A stretch of 64,000 nucleotides of DNA from Vibrio sp. HI00D65 (GCF_001635455.1 NZ_LWEH01000011.1:62001-126000); one strand, 5' to 3'. Positions 19,701-26,930 are shown, counted from the stretch's first letter. The notes: generated by a model from the sequence alone, not told the origin. Numbers and translations: made by a program.

Positions 19701-20637
19701 AATGACAGGCAAGTTATATACCCAGCCTTCTTTCGCTTTAGAACAAATGTATAACTTTACACCGGACTTCCGATTCATTGCCGACGGACTACTGACTGAG
19801 CCTGTTGAGTCTGATTTGATTGGTGAGGTATTGACTGACGTTTATGTGAGTCATGACGGTTATCGAGCAGAAACAGAGAGCGGGTTGGTGTTTGAGTTGA
19901 CGGCGAATGAACTGCCAAAGCTTGTCGAAGTTAGTGAACATTGGCTGATAGAGAGCGAGGGGATACTAGACACTTTATCAGAACGTTTTGAAACTGGTGC
20001 CGTGATTCATCTAGGCAAAAACAGTGATCGCTGGCTTGTGATCGAAACGGGCAAAGAGATTCGTCTCGGCAAATCAGGACAAGCGATTTGGATTGGCTCG
20101 GTGGAAGGCCCTATAGTGCGTGAACTGTTCTTCGTACCAGAAACCAACGAGCTGATTCAATCCGATGATCAACAAGGGAGTATCTCGATAGGGAGCTACC
20201 AAGATGTGTTTAGAACTGGCGATGCTTGGTCACTCATTTCGGAGCCTACTCGTGGTGAGCTGATTGAAGTGGTCAAACTCGACGGTACAGATGCTATTGT
20301 TCTCTCGACATCGGGCCGCAGTAATGGCTACGACATAAATGATGCTATTGGTCGGTACAAACAAGTGTTAATCAACGATAACAGCCATGCTTCGTTTATT
20401 GACTTATCTGACTTTGATCGTGACCAAGTCGTAATCCAATACGAAGGAAACCAACTTAAATTGGTGATCGCGAACAGTACATATGTTGTGATTGAAGAGG
20501 CTGAACGCGCCTCAAAGAGTAAATTAGCGTTGAGGTTCGCAGGTGATGCACAGCCTGTACGACTTATCTACATAATATCAGCGCTGGATGCCCGTAGTAT
20601 CGATGGTATTGTCGAATTAAGCGAATTAAATTTGTAG
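13705..20637 (+). CDS. Large secreted multidomain cytotoxin-like protein (HopA1-like, YopT/C58-like protease, TcdA/TcdB-type pore domain)
   Basis: 2310 residues with a Sec signal peptide (RKKLL...SPYSLS). Residues ~185-315 (SRITLNF, GSLTDQAVLYIEG, SRFAFSSHGGARA) resemble the HopA1 effector family. Residues ~790-950 carry a papain-like triad: C813 (GSGRCYPLV), H904 (THSVGVA) and D923 (YDPNFA), spaced as in YopT/C58 proteases. Residues 1002-1037 are four acidic nonapeptides. Residues ~1150-1480 (VQSVITWFQ, EIHSYVMAGQISHG, IFGTQLGFNAVGT, FFWAGDLP) match the TcdA/TcdB pore-forming translocation domain, with hydrophobic glycine/alanine-rich helices. The C-terminal ~700 residues are beta-rich, possibly propeller-like. 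Efa1/LifA-type toxins also combine C58 and pore domains, but I see no N-terminal glycosyltransferase here and the signal peptide is unusual. No clear Shine-Dalgarno sequence precedes the start. Role: probable host-directed toxin (inference). Confidence 0.82.
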   Translation: MRKKLLTTALASAFISPYSLSSEEGNDIHISNSVYSSSTFEERQYQVGFNAFLSAMRSTRDSILNSPANRRLVSDIKSTLSKEGHWTVGARQQYILLKSNVHQDFYDAYSSAKPPVLTPLNTEESEGVYQMLRQLDESSAGLNINIQGFNERPIAEVSKASFISSATSARFIPETFYSEPESQSLFTSRITLNFTKEYLPQVISAFGHLYSGEVADVVRQAKIMAPAYFGSLTDQAVLYIEGADINNAQRVIDFLAQRIPEQAWVEHTPLGMVSLAKGRNYSESSRFAFSSHGGARAVVATDAILENLFGGESLAVLLPEALSAHGYDSSRIPLLDSAFDYKSEQMDSMTAAADFIRDPQRFLKEHTLDVTPLMGKYSLHKGKPLMQSGTDGYQLGFENTQFSRSNKLRVIGEPLLDNMPSFIDIAKSARVGQVLVAASNNGGTIVVVDQDADHYRIYFDKRPHAYVLYDNVVALRDLSSGYRIGDVTKFDKGLDVTFFVYNDKGWQSVVQKQSFNSFSDLEVRRTGSTTAVSFMPVGENLTQLFEQNRTSLQKEVLELAKRFGLSTAQIEDLPYDPMEAKVLETHSSLKRWNELRTQLTKKISAQRKSLARQRIAELAKLKLPGNSNNAQSMKKLSLLRASLLELDNNSQSMITLSEQVDQMWLNLQQKSESGLGQLIVTDNSLRTGNFDKSQIHQRFLVKERAIKDLSGSKKAAYEDGYNNFEAIWLPDYDESMTLTQKQLLLLGSNDLDARQQGALIRRISNQITKENITKNLDFTAKFNREMSRLGGRVVASLPQGFVLTLMGDGSGRCYPLVRAMSVAISRGTESIRNFSDKLFIGAANPHDAESHFLLDALRNLHSNYEARESSQMIGQLDIAGIIAAVERGLSEQGQVSLAVNTSTHSVGVAAINDMGQKRFYFYDPNFAAVEFSSLKSLKKALEAHFVVHEMAEFYLSLGTKANPEFNVLAIDTSKMSLVEILPGQQVFDLSSAEPLSPVRDGDSIVTLSDEDSIVTIDDDASIMTIDDDESIIVLENSESKAQQDIALRMNLTKVKAYEHASLLSSAIERAKTQYRLPEEWLPVIGSIEESSPGYSAITFVSPDGVMEQRVQIQGRELIQVSEYLHEQYANVKARFDLRTGQRVPTFEFEDVQGFDGLNAGFAVQSVITWFQNEKRSEISGEKSSALQKALEIHSYVMAGQISHGLLMDAQHMVNLFKVAVATDAELVNATVNSLSGIANQGVGLVFGAVNVSLSAYELAHAQNAQQQAIFGTQLGFNAVGTVIGGAALGAGIAEASTTALVLGEAGAIVGGLGVGFTALAEAFGDIAMDAQQVGHYFYQVDNAYREGGYRYDAEKNVLLPIPGAVINQIDLSNGQMELGSQALYSSKHGKTGSGWLNYFFWAGDLPKALRDKSKALPLRERLGYGSYVGIDSHSSTLVLPATGKSYIDYDYEILPGSTTRNDQGFSILRSLETHLDFDFDFYVFPSEYVIRTMREQFVPHTVSVKLGDMERIVVTPEVKELGLRKLTYHLSAESGKQELIVQPHAKFVLSEDSAASVKWVVDARAIKGATPEVTNEVLKIGTVTLDISSLSESVVEVFTDQGEIWQVEDLTLSLIATDAQKDESSSHVIEHLEALAEKHQLLGDYVVINNYEEAGEPLGTAYYDINNDRVIVSRDVSVELSQQAQLLTATSDEAWLFNQQYGLLWKVDIATGEMTGFYTLFQPSRPSISVSFNAWTEANVVHVAATYHMPDQSQIKYLYRLTEGGLMLTDIHGNERLYQALVAPVDSAHRRLITDSMSSSEFAPFDLSVYEKMPTQLADTIEVAVEGETPVWSIIGKEKATVVSTLPAMEELKLLLVDGNVAYFYSEKEQSIYLQKEGRIKNVTLKEGDKVTAQEHVYIASDNGEIHVLTPEGTQSLIAINQQWMEQYQYNWQDTLVAKFNGTKHQLMIFGLSDFDGKALKAWYLPSSEQFVLIPNQWSDKQLKLVGKKDDQSVWLFEPMTGKLYTQPSFALEQMYNFTPDFRFIADGLLTEPVESDLIGEVLTDVYVSHDGYRAETESGLVFELTANELPKLVEVSEHWLIESEGILDTLSERFETGAVIHLGKNSDRWLVIETGKEIRLGKSGQAIWIGSVEGPIVRELFFVPETNELIQSDDQQGSISIGSYQDVFRTGDAWSLISEPTRGELIEVVKLDGTDAIVLSTSGRSNGYDINDAIGRYKQVLINDNSHASFIDLSDFDRDQVVIQYEGNQLKLVIANSTYVVIEEAERASKSKLALRFAGDAQPVRLIYIISALDARSIDGIVELSELNL
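16708..16815 (+). repeat. Four tandem acidic nonapeptide repeats inside the toxin gene
   Basis: Residues 1002-1037 are four 9-residue units: DSIVTLSDE, DSIVTIDDD, ASIMTIDDD, ESIIVLENS. Each has a four-residue hydrophobic/Thr core followed by acidic residues, located between the protease and pore domains. Confidence 0.9.
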
Positions 20638-20660
20638 CGAATCAAATTTGCTTAACATAT

Positions 20661-20681
20661 AAAGCCCCGAGAGGGGCTTTT
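20661..20681 (+). terminator. Rho-independent terminator after toxin gene
   Basis: AAAGCCCC / GGGGCTTTT hairpin with a four-base loop, 24 bases after the stop. Its presence suggests the next two genes may have their own promoter in 20685-20860, a strongly AT-rich stretch. Confidence 0.75.
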
Positions 20682-20860
20682 CTATATCTCATTCTTAATT
20701 AACAAAATAGTATTTAAAAAATAATGATTTAACTTGATTTTATCTTATCAGCGATAATTACAAAAAATTCGACTTATTGTTATAAACATATCTTTTAGTG
20801 AGTGTGATATTTGGCTTGGTATGCAATTGGTTTTATTTGGCGTCGAAAGGATAAGAAAAT

Positions 20861-22006
20861 ATGATAAAGAAAACATCGCTGTTGGCAATTATGATAATAG
20901 CGCCCTATTCATCGAGTACATTTGCTGTACAAGCTGATACGTTTATAAAGGCACTTCACCACAACGATACGGCAAAGAGGTATACCGCTGAATATGTAAA
21001 AGATATATTTCTGCTACAGCAAGATTCAGACTACTCTAATATCGACTACAGTTCAGAGTGGTTACTTAATGATATTACTTGGCAACAAGCCTGGGGAGAC
21101 TTTAAAAGCCATTATGATGTAGAACCGTCTGAAACTGTTTCCCTAAGTTTGTTTACCAAGGAAGCCGGTTACACTAAAGCGAGGCCAAAAATCGAGTTTT
21201 CCGAAGTTCAACTTAATCCGGGTGGTGTCTCTGTCCCAGGCAGCTTTTTCTACCACAACGACCCGTTAGCTGTTAGAGCAAATGTCGTGAAAGCTCAAGT
21301 TGATCCTGATATTTATCACAAAGCGTGGAGTATTTTCTCAGCTGAAGATGACTATTATAGTTTTAATGTACATGCACTAGTTTCAAAGTTTGCGTTAGCA
21401 GTTCAAATTGTGCGAGATAAGAGTCATATAATCGAAGAATCTAGTTGGAGAAGAAATGGGATCTATACCGATGTTATTGATAGATTTTTGAATGATACTT
21501 ATCGATTAAATCAGATATCGGAAAGTGATAAAGAGTACTTAATAACGGTATTAAACGGTTCTATTAATTCTGTTATTAATCCATATAAGCATAACCGTAA
21601 ATATCTCAAAACACAGTATCGATTAGCACGCCTTTCAGCAGCACTTGTTGATCGTGTGGGTTACATTGACTTCCCTTGTAATTCAGACTTTGAATACCGA
21701 GGTTCACAGAATACACGAAATCAGTGTTTTGTTGATATGACAGACAAAGCACTTTGGACTTGGTATACGCAAGAGTTCTCTCAAGCGATAACGCCAAAAT
21801 ATTCCCACACCAGCCAGCAAAGAAGCTTCTTAACTAATTTGTTGAATACGCTTTTGCCACTAGCGTTGGCGATGGAGGGGTTGAGTTCGTTTGACTTCTT
21901 TACTACTAGCGAAGCTGCTGAATTAGGAGCGGAAGGTCTCTGGGAAGATGAAGAGGTTGCCGCGAGCCAAGAGGCATTTATAACTGAATATTGTGAGATA
22001 GATTGA
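20861..22006 (+). CDS. Secreted protein of unknown function in toxin island
   Basis: 381 residues, not recognised. A Sec signal peptide ends near SSTFA (residue ~22), predicting export to the periplasm or beyond. The mature part is rich in aromatic and charged residues (SEWLLNDITWQQAWGDF, SWRRNGIYTDVIDRFLN), mostly helical in appearance, with two spaced cysteines (DFPCNSD and RNQCFVD) that could form a disulphide. Near the C-terminus is a short hydrophobic stretch (LLNTLLPLALAMEG) and then an acidic tail. AAGGAT precedes the start. The next gene begins 10 bases after the stop, so the two are co-transcribed. It could be an accessory, chaperone or second effector for the neighbouring toxins; this is context only. 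Confidence 0.75.
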   Translation: MIKKTSLLAIMIIAPYSSSTFAVQADTFIKALHHNDTAKRYTAEYVKDIFLLQQDSDYSNIDYSSEWLLNDITWQQAWGDFKSHYDVEPSETVSLSLFTKEAGYTKARPKIEFSEVQLNPGGVSVPGSFFYHNDPLAVRANVVKAQVDPDIYHKAWSIFSAEDDYYSFNVHALVSKFALAVQIVRDKSHIIEESSWRRNGIYTDVIDRFLNDTYRLNQISESDKEYLITVLNGSINSVINPYKHNRKYLKTQYRLARLSAALVDRVGYIDFPCNSDFEYRGSQNTRNQCFVDMTDKALWTWYTQEFSQAITPKYSHTSQQRSFLTNLLNTLLPLALAMEGLSSFDFFTTSEAAELGAEGLWEDEEVAASQEAFITEYCEID

Positions 22007-22016
22007 GGAAAAAATA

Positions 22017-22889
22017 ATGAATAATAAAATGAAAATAATAGCTATGCCGCTTGCTATCTTCTCTGCTTCCGTTTTTTCTGCCGATGTCAATGTTTCTCGG
22101 GTTACTGAATCTGAGAGCGTAGCCACTACATTGCTTAATGACACTGTAGATAGAATTGTTGACTCTTATGGTCAGGCATATATTGACATTGTATCTCCAG
22201 CCAACTTTAAAAAAAGTGATGTAGAGCGAGGTGTCCAGAGAGTCGGTTCAAAGTCGATTGCACGATTTGAATATCATTACACCATGCCAAATGGAGAACG
22301 CGCTACTCGCATTTATCACTCATTTAGTGGTGAGACACCAACTCCGGGCTTACAAGGTCATACTGTTGACTTTACCCAAAAAATTGAGGCCGAAATGAGG
22401 GCTGATGAGCGCCTTGTTACAGGGAAAATTACAGAAGAGGAGTACAACAGTAGTGGTCGTTATTTTAGAGCTTCATCTTTTGCAAGAGCAAATGATGCTG
22501 AAATAAAAGCAATGAGAAGAATCGAAAGAGATATTCTTAGCGGAGATCTCGAATCGGGGGGAAATTTAACGGTGTTTGTGAATCAGCTTCCTTGTGAATC
22601 TTGTACTCCGTTATTTGAAGAGCAGTTGGCGGCATGGTCTCATATCGCTACTGCAGATGTCAGCTATTTAGGGCAGATACCAGAAAACTTCAATGATCTA
22701 GAGAATAACTCTTGGTACCAATACATGAGTGAAAATGACGGTTTAGCTCTTGGTGAAGAGGCTCAGCTTCAAGTTAGCTTTACTGCACATCGAAAAGAAA
22801 GAATAAAGTTTAATCTTTTTAAAAAGCGTGCGTTAAAGCGAAATCAAATAAGGAATGGAGCTAAGCCAACATCAGCTTGTAGTCTTTAG
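22017..22889 (+). CDS. Secreted deaminase-fold toxin candidate
   Basis: 290 residues with a Sec signal peptide cleaved near VFSA (residue ~22). The mature part contains D160-A161-E162 in a helix-like segment (NDAEIKAMRRIERDI), followed after a predicted beta strand (NLTVFVNQ) by L-P-C193-E-S-C196. The pattern (H/C/D)xE ... PCxxC with ~30 residues between is the zinc-binding signature of the cytidine-deaminase-like superfamily, including bacterial toxin deaminases. Here Asp replaces the commoner His. The C-terminus is very basic (KRALKRNQIRNG). A GAGG ribosome site precedes the start, 10 bases after the 381-residue gene. No immunity-type gene follows; a strong terminator does. Substrate unknown. 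Confidence 0.65.
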   Translation: MNNKMKIIAMPLAIFSASVFSADVNVSRVTESESVATTLLNDTVDRIVDSYGQAYIDIVSPANFKKSDVERGVQRVGSKSIARFEYHYTMPNGERATRIYHSFSGETPTPGLQGHTVDFTQKIEAEMRADERLVTGKITEEEYNSSGRYFRASSFARANDAEIKAMRRIERDILSGDLESGGNLTVFVNQLPCESCTPLFEEQLAAWSHIATADVSYLGQIPENFNDLENNSWYQYMSENDGLALGEEAQLQVSFTAHRKERIKFNLFKKRALKRNQIRNGAKPTSACSL

Positions 22890-22970
22890 ATATCAATGAG
22901 CATTCTTAAGTTAGTTTATTTTTTATAAAAATTATTAAAGATAAAAGTGATAATTAAAATGCTTGAAATA

Positions 22971-23005
22971 AAAATCTCACACCCTGAAGGGATGTGAGAT
23001 TTTTT
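22971..23005 (+). terminator. Rho-independent terminator ending the toxin island
   Basis: AAAATCTCACA / TGTGAGATTTT, 11-base arms, with flanking A- and T-tracts, 82 bases after the deaminase-like gene. It could act on both strands, the next gene being convergent. Confidence 0.85.
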
Positions 23006-23113
23006 AACACTTTTTAAAAGTAAAAAATAGTTACCAAGTTTTGTTATTTCATACGATTCGCAAATGACTAAATAATTTATTGCATTGTGAAGATTTTTAG
23101 GGTGGGAGATTGA

Positions 23114-23581
23114 TCAATTGTTCGTCGGTTCTGGGTTTCCACTATAGCTTGAGTAATAACCCGGACTTAGCATTATATCAGGGTCTCTCGTCGCAATTCC
23201 CATCCAATGTCTAGAATAACCAGGAATTTCTGCGTGAACATTCCAGTTATGCCAACTATCTCCATTGATATCATTGTGAAAGCCATATGATTGACAATCT
23301 GACAAGTACTTATAGTAATCCGATGATTCGCTAATAATAAGTGCTCCTTTGTGGATGTAGTGTGGAGTTTCCCATGTATCATACGTCATTGTTTGGAAGA
23401 ATTTAAAGTCGCCGCGAATAGTGACTATGTTTTCATTGCTAGGGTTGTATTCATCAGTGTGAAGCCAACCCCAATTTGTTCCCTCGTCATTGCCGCAATA
23501 AATTTTTGCTTCAACTTCGCGAGAAGAAGCATTGTGAGACAAAGCAAAAGATGTTGCTAATAAAAGTATTTTTAATTTCAT
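23114..23581 (-). CDS. Small secreted protein of unknown function
   Basis: 155 residues, not recognised. A signal peptide (KLKILLLATSFALSHNASS) is clear. The mature protein is rich in Trp, Tyr, His and Asn and has two cysteines (IYCGND and SDCQSYG) that could pair. Aromatic-rich stretches (DSWHNWNVHAEI, YYSSYSG) suggest a small beta-rich extracellular domain. It is convergent with the deaminase-like gene across a terminator. The AT-rich composition and secretion signal are shared with the toxin island, so it may belong to the same acquired segment. No ribosome site stronger than GAGAAAT precedes it. Confidence 0.6.
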   Translation of the reverse strand: MKLKILLLATSFALSHNASSREVEAKIYCGNDEGTNWGWLHTDEYNPSNENIVTIRGDFKFFQTMTYDTWETPHYIHKGALIISESSDYYKYLSDCQSYGFHNDINGDSWHNWNVHAEIPGYSRHWMGIATRDPDIMLSPGYYSSYSGNPEPTNN

Positions 23582-24114
23582 TATTTCTCAAATTTAACCT
23601 GATTTAAAATTGGAATTTATAACTAAATGATTACTTTTTCAATGTTTTATTTATTATTATCGGCCAGTGGTTAGATGTTATAAAAATAGATGGTTGGTGT
23701 AATTGTTATGTTATATGTAAATAATATTTAAGATTGAAGTGTACTGGAGTCTATTAATAAAATTCAAAATAAAGTCATGGGTGAAAATATTTAATTTACC
23801 TCGTAAATAAAGTGGTTGGGTTTTAAGTTGTTTTGGAGGTGTATAGACTACTGCATAAAAATGCTAATGCATTAAAGGGGGAAGGGAGAATATTATTTTT
23901 CGAAAGCTTCGTTTGTACTTCTCTATGTACAAAGGTTAGCCTGAAGCTAAAGCGTTACACTTAGTTGCACTTGGTAAAAATTCTGTCATGAAGAATTAAT
24001 ATATTTCGATAAACGGATCCTAAATGTGTAATGCTGTTTTCTGGGGTTAGCTATTAAACTTGTTTCAAATCTAAACTTAGCTTTTTAAGTTATACGACCA
24101 GCTGGAATCGTTGC

Positions 24115-24291
24115 TTAGCGACCTTTGACGTTTAAATATGTGCCAATCGGTTCTAGGCGTACTGTAGAGGTGACAATGAACGTTAACTTAGGCTTTTGAT
24201 AATGGGCGGCTTGTTCCAATACTAGAATCTTGCTGGAGGGGGCGTAGATCAACTTGTATTTTATGTTCTGATCAAAAGTGTTTACTAACAT
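24115..24291 (-). pseudogene. Possible 3' remnant or tiny gene in long spacer
   Basis: A 58-codon frame (MLVNTFDQNIKYKLIYAP ... LNVKGR) is open 12 codons further upstream without another start. It has protein-like composition but no ribosome site. It may be the tail of a decayed gene; no family was recognised. The rest of 23582-24522 is AT-rich with nothing convincing. Confidence 0.25.
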
Positions 24292-24522
24292 GGAGTCGCT
24301 TGGCGATAGAACTTTTGCTATAGAAGTTTAGATAAGAAATAATGCTCAATTATTTTGTTTTTAGTATCGTGGAACTTACTCGACACGTGAAAATTGTTTC
24401 TAAATTGAGATAATCATCTATCCTAAAACTTAACCCTTAACTACGTTGTTGGGAGCAGTGGTAAAGAACCAATTACAAGCCTTCGTAAAGTTTGAGTCAT
24501 CTAAATACTTTATCTATCCATA

Positions 24523-25422
24523 TCAAACAAACCAGCGAGAATTCTCATCACGCCACATAAGGAGTGTGTTGATGAAGTCTCTTAGCTTCTTCGGGTAAAA
24601 TCGCTGTTGTGCATATACCAAGTAAAAATGATGCTGTAAGCTGTGCCATTCAGGTAATACTCTGACCAGTCGACCGCTATCGAGCAACTCTTCAACAACA
24701 GGTAATGGTAAGTTAGCAAGCCCCATATGTGCTGTAGCGAGGGCTTTTATCCCTTCATAACTTGAACATGAGTATTTACCCTGAGAGCGAATTAATACGT
24801 CTTGGTGGCCGTTTGAAAATAGCGACCAATTGTTCCAAGTTAGGTTCAGGGTATTCTGGATACATTCCACATTTTGTATATCTTCAGGCGCTTTGATCAC
24901 GTTGTTGGTTAGCCAATCAGGGGACGCAACAAGTATGTTCTTCATCGCTCCAAGGTTCTTGGCGATTAAGTTGTCAGGTAGGTCCTCATGAGCTCTTAAA
25001 GCGACATCAAACTCACCAAACTCTACATCTCTGAGAGCGGTAGTTAACTCCAAGTTAATTTTCATATTCGGATATTGTTTCTTGTATTCAGGGAGCATTT
25101 TTGTACAGAGTTGACTTCCCAGGCTACTCGGAGCTGTGAATCGGATATCACCTCTGTCTTCCGCTAATAAATCTTGAATGTTTTTCGAAGCCTTTAGCGT
25201 TAACTCCTCAATCTTTTGTGCGGTATCAAGTAGCTCTCTACCCGCTTCCGTCAATGTCACGCTTCGTGTCGTGCGGTGGAATAGGGTACATGTTAGGTCT
25301 GATTCCAATGACTTTATGTGACGAGAAACTAAACCTTTTGACACGTCAAGTTGTTCTGCTGCAGCTGAAAAGTTTTTTAATCGAGCGACTTTAAGAAATG
25401 TTTCGAGATGTGTGAGATTCAT
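24523..25422 (-). CDS. LysR-family transcriptional regulator
   Basis: 299 residues, full length. The N-terminal winged helix-turn-helix (residues 1-60; NFSAAAEQLDVSKGLVSRHIKSLE) is followed by a LysR substrate-binding domain (residues ~90-295; GDIRFTAPSSLGSQLCTKMLPEY, ALRAHEDLPDNLIAKNL) of the CrgA/YafC-like subgroup. It is divergent from the short-chain dehydrogenase at 25536, with 113 bases between starts. LysR proteins commonly control the divergent neighbour and themselves, so the dehydrogenase is the likely target. The inducer is not predictable. Confidence 0.92.
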   Translation of the reverse strand: MNLTHLETFLKVARLKNFSAAAEQLDVSKGLVSRHIKSLESDLTCTLFHRTTRSVTLTEAGRELLDTAQKIEELTLKASKNIQDLLAEDRGDIRFTAPSSLGSQLCTKMLPEYKKQYPNMKINLELTTALRDVEFGEFDVALRAHEDLPDNLIAKNLGAMKNILVASPDWLTNNVIKAPEDIQNVECIQNTLNLTWNNWSLFSNGHQDVLIRSQGKYSCSSYEGIKALATAHMGLANLPLPVVEELLDSGRLVRVLPEWHSLQHHFYLVYAQQRFYPKKLRDFINTLLMWRDENSRWFV

Positions 25423-25535
25423 ATTAGCTCCATTATGTAAACAGTGATGTGCTTTTTTAAGGTTTTTAGTATCACCCGTAGTGTTTATGCTATCAACCGT
25501 TCACTCATCGACACAACTTATTTGGAGAATGCAGA

Positions 25536-26147
25536 ATGAAAATAGCAATCGTAGGCGCAAGTGGCACAATCGGTAGAGTAGTGGTTGAACTACTAGAAAG
25601 AGATCATGAGGTGATCAAAATGGGAATCACTTCTGGTAATGTACTTATTGATATAAGTAGTCGTGAATCGATTAGATCTGCTTTTGATAAGGTCGGCAAT
25701 ATCGATGCGATTATTAGTACGGCTGGTCAAGTTTCGTTTAAAGCATTCGGAGAGTATAGCGATCAAGATTGGGAAGTTAGCCTTCAGAGTAAGCTTATGG
25801 GGCAGATTCGTTTAGCTGAAGAAGGGCTTAATTATTTAAATGATGGCGGTAGTGTAACGCTAACTTCCGGTATCACTTCAGATTCCCCAATTCGTTTTGG
25901 TACGAGCGCGACGACAGTTGGTGGCGCCATCGAGTTCTTTGCGAAATCTGCAGGGTTAGAAGCCCCACGCGGTATTAGAATCAATGTGGTGAGCCCGACA
26001 ATATTGGAGGAATCTATTCCTGTATATGGTGATTTCTTTCCTGGTTTCTTAACAATTCCAGCAAAAGAAGTAGCACAATCTTACAAGCGTTCAATTACGG
26101 GATTAGAAAACGGCTACACGTTTAAGTGTTTCGCTGGGAACAGTTAG
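25536..26147 (+). CDS. Short-chain dehydrogenase-like protein (atypical active site)
   Basis: 203 residues. The N-terminal Rossmann motif GASGTIG (residues 7-13) binds NAD(P). Classical features such as the D-A-I-I-S-T-A-G segment and a SGIT strand (TSGITSDSPI) are present, but the catalytic Tyr-x-x-x-Lys is not; the corresponding region reads TTVGGAIEFFAKSAG. This matches the short SDR subgroup often paired with LysR regulators. Activity may be lost or altered. GGAG lies before the start. It is divergent from the LysR gene and probably regulated by it. Confidence 0.85.
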   Translation: MKIAIVGASGTIGRVVVELLERDHEVIKMGITSGNVLIDISSRESIRSAFDKVGNIDAIISTAGQVSFKAFGEYSDQDWEVSLQSKLMGQIRLAEEGLNYLNDGGSVTLTSGITSDSPIRFGTSATTVGGAIEFFAKSAGLEAPRGIRINVVSPTILEESIPVYGDFFPGFLTIPAKEVAQSYKRSITGLENGYTFKCFAGNS

Positions 26148-26500
26148 TCAAATGCAGCTATTCGTTGAATTTGCCTCCTGATTAGGGGGCTTTTTAAGCA
26201 TGGCCGGAATCATTGACTCATAAACAATTGAAAATATTCGTCATTACTCTGATAAATCTAACTTCTTTCTAGTGCGATATTGTTTATTCATCGCACTAAT
26301 TTTCTAATACTTGTTAAATTCGTAAGGCTAACGGATCACTTTGTACAATATAGAGGCGATATTTATATAGAGTACGATTTATCTATAAGCGACATTATTG
26401 TTACGCTGACAAATACTCGACTAGCCCGCCGATAAGTAAGTTTAGTCAAGAATGGCTAAGAATAAATATCAGCATTCTTAGCCATTCTAATGTTACTAAA

Positions 26501-26760
26501 TTACTCCTTACTTTTCTCGAACCAGTAAGTGTCCATTTGAGGTATCCAGTTTCGGTTTTTATCTTTTGGTAAGACGCCAGCCAATAGTAAATTCAGCTAG
26601 CTATTAAAAGCTTCAATAGAGTGCCCACCTTGCGCACCTTCAAATGAGAAAACCATTGGGCCTTTATTGCTGACTCCAGCTTGCCCCTCATGGCAGTAGA
26701 TTTTCGAGGACAGTCAATCCTGGGCAGCACCTGTTCAATGGAATGCTGCTAGGGGATTGG
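26501..26760 (-). pseudogene. Degenerate gene fragment
   Basis: In one minus-strand frame the sequence reads YCHEGQAGVSNKGPMVFSF, then EGAQGGHSIEAFNS-stop-LNLLLAGVLPKD and NRNWIPQMDTYWFEKSKE-stop, with another in-frame stop upstream. Coding-like composition broken by stops shows a decayed gene. The family was not recognised. It lies in the 889-base spacer before thrS; the flanks of the fragment show nothing else. Confidence 0.45.
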
Positions 26761-26887
26761 CAAACCTTCCAAAGTACGTCTAATTCTCAAAGCTGCACTT
26801 TTATGATACGAGTTTGCCTAACAACGGCTTAGATTAGTAAATTCTATGGATTATTGTCATTTAGTATAATTTCGTTACAATGCTCTG

Positions 26888-26930
26888 ATACCCACGAGCG
26901 AGGCATCTGTATTTGCTTCTCCGTGGGTAT
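26888..26930 (+). promoter_or_regulatory. Structured leader or terminator hairpin upstream of thrS
   Basis: Perfect nine-base arms ATACCCACG / CGTGGGTAT enclose an inner stem GAGGCA / TGCTTC with an 8-base loop. It sits about 107 bases before the thrS start and is followed by ATTTATTAT. In E. coli, ThrRS represses its own translation by binding tRNA-like leader hairpins; this element is a candidate equivalent, or an upstream terminator. Confidence 0.4.
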
